From a virus, in the IMG/VR virus record IMGVR_UViG_3300005613_000035, positions 1 to 64,000 of that record: a stretch of DNA of 64,000 nt. One strand, 5' to 3'. Below, one piece after another: positions 43,435-51,058 of the stretch (the stretch's first letter is position 1; every line of letters starts with the position of its first letter). The translations under genes were made by a program, and so were the position numbers. Under the pieces are notes generated by a model. It searched no databases. It worked only from the letters and a program-made list of their open reading frames with translations, and was not told the origin of the DNA.

Positions 43435-46394
43435 TGAAAAATATATTTAAAAATACAATATGCATACTAATATATTGTCTACTACTTGTCTTTTTTAATT
43501 CTACAGCTAATGCAGGATTTAACTTCTACAATTCTGGGCTAAGTATTCCATACTTAGATATTCCAGATGGAAAAGATACTGTTGGAGGAACTACATATTG
43601 GAAAGCAGAGTTTACAAGTAGTAGTTTTATTAATGCTGCTGGAGAAGAATACGTTTATTTTGTGAATAACGTTGAACCAAAATCCAATGTATATCTAAAT
43701 ATTAGGGAAACAGATAGTTCTTGGAGATATACTGATAGTCTTTTAGTAGTGCCTTCTACTTCTTTACCTGCATACGGCGGTGCTTCTGGTGGTTACTGTT
43801 CATTAGGAGATGTCTTATATAGCAGTTCAGCTATATTTAAAGCACCAACTGGAACGTATTATAAATATGTAATGTACTTAATACACCAACCTATGTGTTG
43901 TATTCCAGGATCAATGGGCGGATTATTTGCTTCATTTTCTAATAATGGTATAGATTGGGTAACTGATCCTGCAACAAGCGCATTTTGGGAAGTAACATAT
44001 ACCGGCTGTCCTACTGTTACTTGTTTTTCTAGTCATAACATTATAGAAGTTGAGGGTATTGGTGCTGTTACTGATGGGTCAGTAATAAAAATAGTTTATA
44101 TTACAGGAGAAGTAGCAGAATATGCTGATAGCGAACATGAAACTATGGCATATATTTTAACAAGCACTGTTGCATCCCCAACATCCTTTACTCGATCAGC
44201 AACTCAAGTATCGGAAAAAGGGATATATGCACCGAATCATCCAGATATTAATTTTGATTATAAATACTTTATTAACATGGGTATGGCATATGATGATGTA
44301 AATGATTATTTTTATATAGGAAGAGCTATGCCCTATGGTGCAGATCCCTTTGGTGGTTCAGGGTATCCAACTACTTGTCAACCTAGTTGTCTAACAGGCA
44401 CTTCAACATATCCTACTAGAATTCAAATTTATAGAATGGGTTCTATAACTTCAGTATCAAATATAGACACTATTCTTACAGGGGCATGGGAACCTATTGT
44501 TGATATTGGTAATAAAGGCGGGTATAAATCTGGTGTAGGATGCTCTCAACTTGAACTCCAAACAGGTCAAAAAAACGTTAATTTAGATTTAGAAACTATA
44601 AATTTTCTTAGAGATGGATATGGAAATTTACATTCAAAAGGTGAAGTTAAGGTAGCAACAGCTCATTCTGGCTATAACATGACAGGTACTGATTGTTCAG
44701 TAGACGATGTAGAATATTTTGGATTTGTTGTTAGCGCTAGAGAAAGTGCTGGGGATTTTATTGAAGATGTTTATGATTATTGTAACTTTGTTGATGTTGG
44801 GTCAGCAAGTACTGATCCTACTACTAGAGCTAATAATGATGTAATTTTAATTGCTAAAGCTGCTAGTTACGGGTTAAAAACAGTACTTCATCTTGAAACA
44901 TTATTATTTAATTATACTCTTAATCCAGATGGTACAGTATATTCAGTAAGTAGGAGAGCAGATTATACAACTCGATGGGCTACTTATGCCTCCATTATAG
45001 CGCCTTATATAGATAACATTTTAATGTTTATGGTTAGTGATGAACCATATAATACTGGTTGTCACACAGCTACTGTTCCAGTATCTGAAGCAACTATGAA
45101 AACATGGTTAGAGTCTATGCCTACTTTAATTAAAGCAACTTTTTCAGATGCAAAACTAGGACAAGTTTATGCGTATCCTTCTATGCTAACTGGGTATAGT
45201 ACAAATCCAGCAACTTCTAGAAATACAAGTTTTGAAATTCCTGATGGATATGATTACGTTGGATTTATTATGCTATATCCATCCTTTAGAGCAAGCGGTT
45301 ATTATTCAGCTACTAAACATGCTGGTTTTGAAGCAGATTATCATACCATAGGTTCATATTTTTTAGATGAGGTATCATATTATCATAAATTAATTGTTGT
45401 TCCTGGGTCTTTTTATTACAATAGTACACCAGTACCACAATCTGAATTAGTAGAAGATGGGGAGTTCTTTGTTGAACTTGCAGAAAATGATGATACAATT
45501 AAAGTTGTTGCACCCTTTCTTTATGCAACTTATGATGGTAAAACTGGAGTTGAAAATCTATCTACAGTTAGAACTTATTGGCAAACTGCTGGTCCTGAAT
45601 TATTACATAAAAAAGACACTTTTCATGAAGGAGTTTATAGATTTAAACTAAGTGATTGTGACTATAATTCAGGTATAGATTTCACACAGTATTCTAGTTG
45701 TATGGGTGCTTGGTATATGGTAAGTAATTATTCTCCAAGTTATCCTGCGTATGAGCCAGACCAATCAGGTGAAGGTGGTATACTATATAATACAAGTACT
45801 ATTTCAAATTCTTCTACTGTTCCTTACAATTATTCAGGAACTAGTAGACTATGGAATGCTACAGAATGCTTATGGCACGAAGATGGTAAAAGCACTGATA
45901 TTTCAGGATCAACTATGTCATTTTTTGCTTGGATTAAATTCACATCTGACCCAAGTGATCAAGCAACTGTTGTTGCTAAATGGTCAACTTTAGCAGGTCA
46001 ATGGCAATATTCTTTCATGCATTATCATGCTGCAAATGCAATGGTAGCTTTCATATCGAATGATGGATCAAGTGTTACATATGCTCAAGGAGCTACAGAT
46101 CTTGCAGATGATACTGACTGGCATCATGTTGGATTTGTAGTTGATGGTTCTAACATAACTGTATATGTTGATGGTTGGGTAGATTCCAACGGTGCGTTAA
46201 ATCCAAAAGCATATTCTGGCGGTATATTTAATGGTAACGATAATTTTACAATAGGTTGTGCCAGTGATCAAAGTAGGGAACCGTTTCCTGGATATATAGA
46301 TGATGTAATTATATTTGATACTGCACTAACTCCTACTGAAGTGTACGAATTATACTATAGAGGAACTTCAGGTAACAAAGGTGGAGATGATTAA
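43434..46394 (+). CDS. Secreted multi-domain carbohydrate-active protein: propeller-like, TIM-barrel-like and LamG-like domains
   Basis: 986 residues from the ATG at 43434, overlapping the previous stop (TAATG). Signal peptide 'MKNIFKNTICILIYCLLLVF' with a cut after NSTANA. Domain 1 (about 20-420) has blade-like repeats recalling GH43/sialidase propellers. Domain 2 (about 430-770) alternates strands and helices as in a TIM barrel, with 'DNILMFMVSDEPYNTGC' and 'VVPGSFYYN'; the Asp-Glu in 'SDEPY' is a candidate catalytic pair. Domain 3 (about 830-980) is a LamG/concanavalin-like jelly roll ('SFFAWIKFT', 'DWHHVGFVVDGSNITVYVDG', 'GYIDDVIIFDTALT'). Domain 2 is duplicated in the gene at 46780. Confidence 0.82.
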   Translation: MKNIFKNTICILIYCLLLVFFNSTANAGFNFYNSGLSIPYLDIPDGKDTVGGTTYWKAEFTSSSFINAAGEEYVYFVNNVEPKSNVYLNIRETDSSWRYTDSLLVVPSTSLPAYGGASGGYCSLGDVLYSSSAIFKAPTGTYYKYVMYLIHQPMCCIPGSMGGLFASFSNNGIDWVTDPATSAFWEVTYTGCPTVTCFSSHNIIEVEGIGAVTDGSVIKIVYITGEVAEYADSEHETMAYILTSTVASPTSFTRSATQVSEKGIYAPNHPDINFDYKYFINMGMAYDDVNDYFYIGRAMPYGADPFGGSGYPTTCQPSCLTGTSTYPTRIQIYRMGSITSVSNIDTILTGAWEPIVDIGNKGGYKSGVGCSQLELQTGQKNVNLDLETINFLRDGYGNLHSKGEVKVATAHSGYNMTGTDCSVDDVEYFGFVVSARESAGDFIEDVYDYCNFVDVGSASTDPTTRANNDVILIAKAASYGLKTVLHLETLLFNYTLNPDGTVYSVSRRADYTTRWATYASIIAPYIDNILMFMVSDEPYNTGCHTATVPVSEATMKTWLESMPTLIKATFSDAKLGQVYAYPSMLTGYSTNPATSRNTSFEIPDGYDYVGFIMLYPSFRASGYYSATKHAGFEADYHTIGSYFLDEVSYYHKLIVVPGSFYYNSTPVPQSELVEDGEFFVELAENDDTIKVVAPFLYATYDGKTGVENLSTVRTYWQTAGPELLHKKDTFHEGVYRFKLSDCDYNSGIDFTQYSSCMGAWYMVSNYSPSYPAYEPDQSGEGGILYNTSTISNSSTVPYNYSGTSRLWNATECLWHEDGKSTDISGSTMSFFAWIKFTSDPSDQATVVAKWSTLAGQWQYSFMHYHAANAMVAFISNDGSSVTYAQGATDLADDTDWHHVGFVVDGSNITVYVDGWVDSNGALNPKAYSGGIFNGNDNFTIGCASDQSREPFPGYIDDVIIFDTALTPTEVYELYYRGTSGNKGGDD

Positions 46395-46397
46395 AGA

Positions 46398-46757
46398 GTG
46401 ATACATATAAAAGATAGTTTAGTATTAGTGTCGCTTTTTCAAGTTAAGTATGACACAACTCTAGTTAATATTTTGACAGAATTGGATATTAAATATCCAG
46501 ATCACGTAGTTATTACTTGTGGCTATAGAAAGGGGGATAAAGGTGTTCATGGTAGTATTCCATGTAGAGGTGTAGATATTAGATCCTGGGTTTTCAAAAA
46601 CCCAGTTTCTGTGTGTAACTATATTAACTCAAATTGGGAGTATGACTTCAACCGTCCTGAAAAATTTGTAGCTCTATTACATACTGCAGGATCAGGTACA
46701 CACATCCACCTACAAACTCATCCAAATACAAGGCGTAGGCTTCAATGGGCTATTTAA
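46398..46757 (+). CDS. Peptidase M15-like protein, candidate endolysin or tail peptidase
   Basis: 119 residues, GTG start at 46398. 'VVITCGYRKGDKGVHGSIPC' followed by 'RGVDIRSW' supplies the His and Asp zinc ligands of M15/VanY-like enzymes (H-x6-x-D spacing), and 'GSGTHIHLQTHPNT' gives the terminal His. Such enzymes cut peptide cross-links in peptidoglycan. It lacks a signal peptide and a wall-binding domain. It sits between two secreted carbohydrate-active genes. Confidence 0.75.
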   Translation: MIHIKDSLVLVSLFQVKYDTTLVNILTELDIKYPDHVVITCGYRKGDKGVHGSIPCRGVDIRSWVFKNPVSVCNYINSNWEYDFNRPEKFVALLHTAGSGTHIHLQTHPNTRRRLQWAI

Positions 46758-46779
46758 AGTAGTTTAAGGAGATAATACA

Positions 46780-47832
46780 ATGAAAAGAATTATAGTAGTA
46801 CTAAGTGTTTTTGTAATGTCAGCTAGTTGTTATGCTTTAAATTGGGATTATACAGAAAATAAAACGAAGTTCTGTAGTCACGGTACAAACATTAAACATT
46901 TTGGATTCATTAAAAGCGGAAGACCTCCAGTTTCTATAGAAAATGTATCTAGGTATACTGATTGGGTAGATGTTGGTGATAATAGTATTACAGATCCTGT
47001 TGAAAGAGCACAGTCTGATCTTAATACAATTATTGAAGCTTCAAGTTATAATTTAAAATCTGTAGTGCAGGTGGATGAAATCTTCTTTGAGTACCTTTTT
47101 AATGGAGATACTTTTGAAGGTGTTGTGTTACGCAGTAATTATATTGATAGATGGCTTGTGTACTCAGATATTATTGCACCAAATATAGATGATATACTCA
47201 TGTTTCTTACGTTAGATGAACCATATTGGGCAGGGTGTGGGGCAGCAGGAAGTCCAGTACAGGAAACAACTATGAAGGAATGGCTTGAAAGTGTTGCAGC
47301 ATGTATAAAAACTACATTTCCAACTGTTAAGTTAGGACAAGTGTATGCTTATGTATCTATGCTAGAAAATTATTCGTCAAATCCAACATCTCCTAAAAGT
47401 GAAACATTCTCTATACCAGAAGGATATGACTATGTTGGATTTGATATGTTTTATAGTTCATTTAGAGCTAATGGCTATTATGAAGTAGAAAAATATGCTG
47501 GATTTATATCTGATTTTACAACATTATATACTTATTTTAAGAATGTAGTTAGTGGAGCACACAAGTTAATAATCATACCCGGATCTTTTTACCATGATTT
47601 TTTTGAAGTATCAGAAGCAGAGCTACTTCAGGATGCATATTTCTTTATGGATCTGGCAAGAAATGATCCACAAATTGAAGTACTTGCACCATTCTTATAT
47701 AAAACTTGTTATAACATGGTAGGTATTGAAGATTTATACTTTGTAGATACTTATTGGAAACATATTGGAAAGCAGATTTTACATTGCATTCCAAGTCCTA
47801 TATATATGATACTAATGTACTTATCCGATTAA
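46780..47832 (+). CDS. Secreted TIM-barrel-like protein, paralogue of domain 2 of the preceding large gene
   Basis: 350 residues with a signal peptide ('MKRIIVVLSVFVMSASCYA'). From about residue 40 it follows the 43434-46394 protein motif by motif: 'WVDVGDNSITDPVERAQSD', 'IDDILMFLTLDEPYWAGC', 'TVKLGQVYAYVSMLENYSSN', 'IPEGYDYVGFDMFYSSFRA', 'IIIPGSFYHDF' and 'APFLYKT'. Both keep the D-E-P-Y motif. It is probably a glycan-binding or glycan-cleaving enzyme. Shine-Dalgarno AAGGAG. Confidence 0.8.
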   Translation: MKRIIVVLSVFVMSASCYALNWDYTENKTKFCSHGTNIKHFGFIKSGRPPVSIENVSRYTDWVDVGDNSITDPVERAQSDLNTIIEASSYNLKSVVQVDEIFFEYLFNGDTFEGVVLRSNYIDRWLVYSDIIAPNIDDILMFLTLDEPYWAGCGAAGSPVQETTMKEWLESVAACIKTTFPTVKLGQVYAYVSMLENYSSNPTSPKSETFSIPEGYDYVGFDMFYSSFRANGYYEVEKYAGFISDFTTLYTYFKNVVSGAHKLIIIPGSFYHDFFEVSEAELLQDAYFFMDLARNDPQIEVLAPFLYKTCYNMVGIEDLYFVDTYWKHIGKQILHCIPSPIYMILMYLSD

Positions 47833-47866
47833 TGACAAACAAAATAAATAGCTGGAGGAATATATA

Positions 47867-48610
47867 ATGATTTATTCAACAGGGTCTATAACTATTAAGA
47901 TAGGATCAGCATCTGTAAAAGGTGATACAGGTACTGAAGATTTCGTAACATACGCAGCAGCCGGTTATTTAATTAAACCTACTAATGAATCTACCTTTTA
48001 TGAAATAGGAGCTATCAATAGTGCTACAAGATTAACACTTACATCAAGGTATTCTAATTCTTTGTATAGAACTGCAAGAAGTGAGAATGTTGCTACTATG
48101 ACAGCTACACAATTAAGTAGTGGCACGCTAGATTACAATCCTGTATTACAAAACTATGTTACTATAAACGCTTCTGTCGAGAAATTTTCAGATAATGGTG
48201 CTGGAATACTTGTTGGAAACGCATCAGGAACTGGTACTGTTGATTATGATACAGGCGTGTGGACTATTACTTTAGGTACTACGTTAGCTACTGAAATTGT
48301 AGTATCCGCCTCATATTTATCAGGGGATACTAGAACTGCTGTTGGCTACCAAATAGTCACAGATTACACACCAAATAATAACTTTCCTGAAATGGCTTTG
48401 AGTGACGCTAACCTTCCTCATATTTATACTAAAGGTGTTAGACTTATTGATAATTTAATAAATGAGGATAGAGTAAGAATTGCTGAAGTTACTGCAACAC
48501 CTACAGAAGAATTAGGGTATGGTAAACTATTTGTAAAAGATAATAAATTATACTATCAGGCGTACTCCGCAAATGCTACTATTTATTCTATTGATATGAC
48601 AGCTATTTAG
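47867..48610 (+). CDS. Putative virion protein, beta-rich
   Basis: 247 residues, no signal peptide, Shine-Dalgarno GGAGG. Strand-rich sequence with Thr/Ser/Ala repeats ('GSITIKIGSASVKGDTGTED', 'LTLTSRYSNSLYRTARSENV', 'GTVDYDTGVWTITLGTTL') as in phage fibre and decoration proteins. It is the last gene of the + strand operon and is followed by a terminator. Confidence 0.7.
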   Translation: MIYSTGSITIKIGSASVKGDTGTEDFVTYAAAGYLIKPTNESTFYEIGAINSATRLTLTSRYSNSLYRTARSENVATMTATQLSSGTLDYNPVLQNYVTINASVEKFSDNGAGILVGNASGTGTVDYDTGVWTITLGTTLATEIVVSASYLSGDTRTAVGYQIVTDYTPNNNFPEMALSDANLPHIYTKGVRLIDNLINEDRVRIAEVTATPTEELGYGKLFVKDNKLYYQAYSANATIYSIDMTAI

Positions 48611-48613
48611 ATG

Positions 48614-48648
48614 ATCTGAGTAGCTCCTAATAGAGCTACTCAGATTTT
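48614..48648 (+). terminator. Rho-independent terminator between convergent operons
   Basis: A perfect 13-bp stem: ATCTGAGTAGCTC (48614-48626), loop CTAATA, GAGCTACTCAGAT (48633-48645), then TTT. It starts 3 bp after the stop at 48610. The T run is short (four with the last stem base) and favours the + direction; the - strand side has no T run. Position at the junction of the + and - operons fits. Confidence 0.85.
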
Positions 48649-48656
48649 GGTGTGTG

Positions 48657-48947
48657 CTATTCTGTGTTAAATTTTCTATATAATAATGGATTAGTGTCAA
48701 CAAATAAATACGGAAATTTTTTCCTCGCTTCTTCATATAAATATTTGATAATAATGCAACCTTCTTTTGTAGGCTTAAATTCTGGGTGCGTAATGTATAT
48801 TATAAACCCGCGAAGCTCCAATACATTATAAGCACCCATAACATTACAATTATTAAAACGTATCATATTACTAATTTTTATATCTTTAAACTTTGTGTTT
48901 TCATCTACAATAAATTCGTAGGGTATTACTATACCTATCATCCTCAT
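48657..48947 (-). CDS. Hypothetical protein, 96 residues
   Basis: Alternating strands and helices: 'IGIVIPYEFIVDENTKFKDI', 'LRGFIIYITHPEFKP', 'IIIKYLYEEARKKFPYLF'. It is the last gene of the - strand operon and its start is 3 bp past the stop of the small basic gene upstream. No family is recognised; length and order resemble many small early phage proteins. Confidence 0.7.
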   Translation of the reverse strand: MRMIGIVIPYEFIVDENTKFKDIKISNMIRFNNCNVMGAYNVLELRGFIIYITHPEFKPTKEGCIIIKYLYEEARKKFPYLFVDTNPLLYRKFNTE

Positions 48948-48950
48948 TTT

Positions 48951-49124
48951 TCATATCCTCTTTTTTTCTGTTTCCATTTTCCATTCTTCAAACCCTTCTC
49001 TAATTATCCTCATTTCTTTATGCCTATCTCTATCATACTCCTTCCTGTTTTTCATTACTTTAGTATTTGATGCTTTAGGTATTCGGATTGGTATTTTATT
49101 CCTAATATTTCTACTCTTGCCCAT
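48951..49124 (-). CDS. Small basic protein, 57 residues
   Basis: Reads 'MGKSRNIRNKIPIRIPKASN' and continues Lys/Arg/Glu-rich to 'METEKKRI'. A strong Shine-Dalgarno (AAGGAGAG, plus strand complement at 49129-49136) precedes the ATG. The charged helical composition suggests nucleic-acid binding or a short regulatory protein. Not recognised. Confidence 0.65.
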   Translation of the reverse strand: MGKSRNIRNKIPIRIPKASNTKVMKNRKEYDRDRHKEMRIIREGFEEWKMETEKKRI

Positions 49125-49182
49125 CCTACTCTCCTTATATTGTTTATTATTTTCATTTGAATGCGGCTATCACCTTTACCTC

Positions 49183-49217
49183 ACACATAAATTTAATCTG
49201 TAAATAATTTTATCTTT
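49183..49217 (-). repeat. 35-bp copy of the 3' end of the HD-domain gene
   Basis: 49183-49217 matches 49834-49868 with two mismatches, 651 bp apart. In the HD gene this codes K-D-K-I-I-Y-R-L-N-L-C-V; here the same peptide can be read but ends at once in a stop and has no start. It lies 15 bp from the structured element at 49232-49401, so the two may have arrived or been copied together. Confidence 0.8.
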
Positions 49218-49231
49218 TCTCAAACTGGTTT

Positions 49232-49401
49232 GTTATGCCCCTCACCACGACTTATCAGCTTAGTACAAAACAGAATTTGCGTAGCCTCTGCCCTACGCTC
49301 GTACCCATGCAAGAGGGCGATAATCCTCCTGTTCGGAATGAAATCTTGCATATACAAATCATTCCGTTACCTCGGCATTGCGTGTTTCTTAGGGGCATAA
49401 C
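49232..49401. ncRNA. Candidate structured RNA (or hairpin-rich mobile element) closed by an 11-bp inverted repeat
   Basis: 170 bp, richer in G+C than its surroundings and with no convincing gene. The ends are a perfect inverted repeat, GTTATGCCCCT (49232-49242) and AGGGGCATAAC (49391-49401). Inside are GCGTAG/CTACGC (49279-49284, 49293-49298), CAAGAGG/CCTCCTG with one mismatch (49310-49316, 49325-49331) and CGGAATGA/TCATTCCG (49334-49341, 49359-49366). The loop of the last hairpin holds TCTTGCAT (49344-49351), complementary over 8 bp to ATGCAAGA (49307-49314), a possible pseudoknot or switch. No known class is recognised. Strand cannot be set from palindromes; flanking genes are on the - strand. 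Confidence 0.5.
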
Positions 49402-49425
49402 TATTCACCAAATACCTTTTCTATA

Positions 49426-49728
49426 TTAGTTTTCAGGTCCAGGATTGAAAGCTACATCTTCGCATGTTCCATACGTTCCTAAAAATAATGTGCCGTAATC
49501 AATCTCTAAAAGAAGACCTGCTGATATAAGATAAGATAAAAATTGATATTCCCTAAAAGCATATGCTCTCTTTTGGTCTTGATGTTTTTCTAAATACTTA
49601 GATAGTTTTTTCATTGGATAAAAATCTTGCAATGCAACAAAAAAACCGATTACGGTATAATCTGAGTATTCCCCTTTTTCCACAGAAATTAATTTTCCTG
49701 CTTTGACCATTTTTTCTTTATTTACCAT
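49426..49728 (-). CDS. Hypothetical protein, 100 residues
   Basis: Helical with a hydrophobic centre: 'GEYSDYTVIGFFVALQDFYP', 'LSKYLEKHQDQKRAYAFREY', 'LSYLISAGLLLEIDYGTLFL'. It has features of a small winged-helix protein, but no confident match. Shine-Dalgarno-like AGAGGGG lies upstream. It ends 25 bp before the structured element. Confidence 0.65.
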   Translation of the reverse strand: MVNKEKMVKAGKLISVEKGEYSDYTVIGFFVALQDFYPMKKLSKYLEKHQDQKRAYAFREYQFLSYLISAGLLLEIDYGTLFLGTYGTCEDVAFNPGPEN

Positions 49729-49796
49729 TTAAAATACCCCTCTTTTTATGCTTTCCTGTATTTGGTTTACTTTGTTAGCCCATTTATTATTTTCCT

Positions 49797-50297
49797 TTAA
49801 TTGTTGAGACTATGACTTTCAAAACGTTTTTCTACACATAAGTTTAATCTATAAATAATTTTATCTTTGTTATATTCAACTTTTTGCTCTGGGTTTCTTC
49901 CCATCTTGTCAAAACGGGCTAACTGAACTAACTCTGATAACCAAGGATGCTCTACTAATGTTTTCACCTTTGAAAGTTTTCTCATATTGCCTAAAAGGTA
50001 ATACCAAATTCTCATATGATTCTCAATCAACCATAATGATTTCACACTGAGATAAGGTTTTAACATATTGACACCTATCTTTTCGTGCCCCAAACTATTT
50101 TCTATCTTACCAACATCATGCATCATAGCAGCAAGTATCAAATCAGTATCTATAGTTTCTCTAAAGGCACAATATAAAGTTTGAAGAGAATGGGTGAATA
50201 CGTCCCCTTCTGGGTGGTAATCTCCTTTTTGTTTGACTCCTTGGCATTGCTCAAGAATTGTAAATAAAGGGTTCATGAAATCATTAGTAAAAATCAC
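49797..50297 (-). CDS. HD-domain phosphohydrolase
   Basis: 166 residues. 'YHPEGDVFTHSLQTLYCAFR' and 'LILAAMMHDVGKIENSLGHE' give the metal-binding His...His-Asp of the HD fold, in the style of the HD domain of CCA-adding enzymes ('HPEGD...TH'). 'IENHMRIWYYLL' adds a later His. Likely to hydrolyse a phosphoester of a nucleotide or RNA. Its start overlaps the stop of the nucleotidyltransferase-like gene (ATGA), which suggests a two-part enzyme. Confidence 0.85.
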   Translation of the reverse strand: MIFTNDFMNPLFTILEQCQGVKQKGDYHPEGDVFTHSLQTLYCAFRETIDTDLILAAMMHDVGKIENSLGHEKIGVNMLKPYLSVKSLWLIENHMRIWYYLLGNMRKLSKVKTLVEHPWLSELVQLARFDKMGRNPEQKVEYNKDKIIYRLNLCVEKRFESHSLNN

Positions 50298-50605
50298 AAT
50301 ACATAATCCTCAATAGTTTTGATAACGAATTGATCCCAAAATCTTCTGTCAATTTTAGGTGGAAGTTTGCTGATTTTAGACAATTCTTCTACCTCACTCG
50401 TGTTCTTAGCAATACTACCTTTTTTAGTTTGAATATTGTGACTTTTTGGTACTCGATTTAAAAGTATTTGTTCTTTCGTTGGAAGAAAAATGCCTTTAAA
50501 ATCCTGATCTGAATTTTCATCATCAGTCCCATATAGATGTGACCCAAATCTCATATTGACTATTATATTTAATTTTCTTGTTTGTGTTAGATTGGTTATC
50601 TTCAT
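50294..50605 (-). CDS. Predicted nucleotidyltransferase, short form
   Basis: 103 residues. 'MRFGSHLYGTDDENSDQDFK' followed by 'GIFLP' is the G-S-x-x-x-G...S-D-x-D active site of phage/bacterial nucleotidyltransferases (GSHLYGT class). Relatives are usually more than 200 residues; here the domain ends soon after the active site and the C-terminal half ('RRFWDQFVIKTIEDYVL') does not match them. So it may be truncated or the rest supplied by the overlapping HD protein. Substrate unknown. Confidence 0.75.
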   Translation of the reverse strand: MKITNLTQTRKLNIIVNMRFGSHLYGTDDENSDQDFKGIFLPTKEQILLNRVPKSHNIQTKKGSIAKNTSEVEELSKISKLPPKIDRRFWDQFVIKTIEDYVL

Positions 50606-50637
50606 TTATCTACCTTTTAATATTTTTTGAGTTCATG

Positions 50638-50970
50638 TTATTTCCTTTTGATGCTTATTTCTGGAATAATGTTTACAGAAAATTTAACAGCTTTGCAAAA
50701 TAGAGGCCAAAAGACTTTTGCTGTAAAATTAATAATAATAAATTTAGCTAACCAAACTATTATGAAAATAGGCCAAAATAGGTAAACGGCTAAAACACTA
50801 AAAAATATATCAACGTAATCAAGAAATACATGCTTATTGCCTGTCAAAATAAATTCAAATGTTCTTGGAGCTACATGTTTTAAAACAATACTTCCCATAA
50901 CAACTGATAAAATTCCAAATGTTATCCAGAAAAATACAGATCCTAATACACCAAACATAAAACTAAACAT
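50638..50970 (-). CDS. Membrane protein, 110 residues
   Basis: Three or four hydrophobic segments: 'FMFGVLGSVFFWITFGILSV' (about 3-28), a second around 48-64 ('FLDYVDIFFSVLAVYLF'), and a third running on ('WPIFIIVWLAKFIIINF'), with a basic C-terminus. Inner-membrane location with the tail in the cytoplasm is likely. Function unknown. Shine-Dalgarno AAGGGGG. Confidence 0.7.
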   Translation of the reverse strand: MFSFMFGVLGSVFFWITFGILSVVMGSIVLKHVAPRTFEFILTGNKHVFLDYVDIFFSVLAVYLFWPIFIIVWLAKFIIINFTAKVFWPLFCKAVKFSVNIIPEISIKRK

Positions 50971-51058
50971 GATTTACCCCCTTTTCCTTTTGTTTTAGAT
51001 TCTTTATACTGTTAATAGTTCTTGTTGCTCAACTTTTATGGTACATAATGCTCGGCAT

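Noticed and set aside
40753-48610. Variable repeat (lectin fold) of a DGR target in the fibre genes
   Set aside because: None of the C-termini shows the G-G-S-W / G-x-R lectin pattern, and no paired repeat with adenine-only differences was found by eye.
48786-49070. Open frame of 94 codons on the + strand
   Set aside because: It is the complement of the two small - strand genes, which have good starts and Shine-Dalgarnos.
49232-49401. Retron msr-msd for the hairpin element
   Set aside because: The only reverse transcriptase in the window is DGR-like and far away, and the expected branch-point and msd layout is not visible.
49235-49429. Open frame of 64 codons on the + strand over the hairpin element
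   Set aside because: It opposes all local genes, lacks a Shine-Dalgarno, and coincides with palindromes that explain the sequence.
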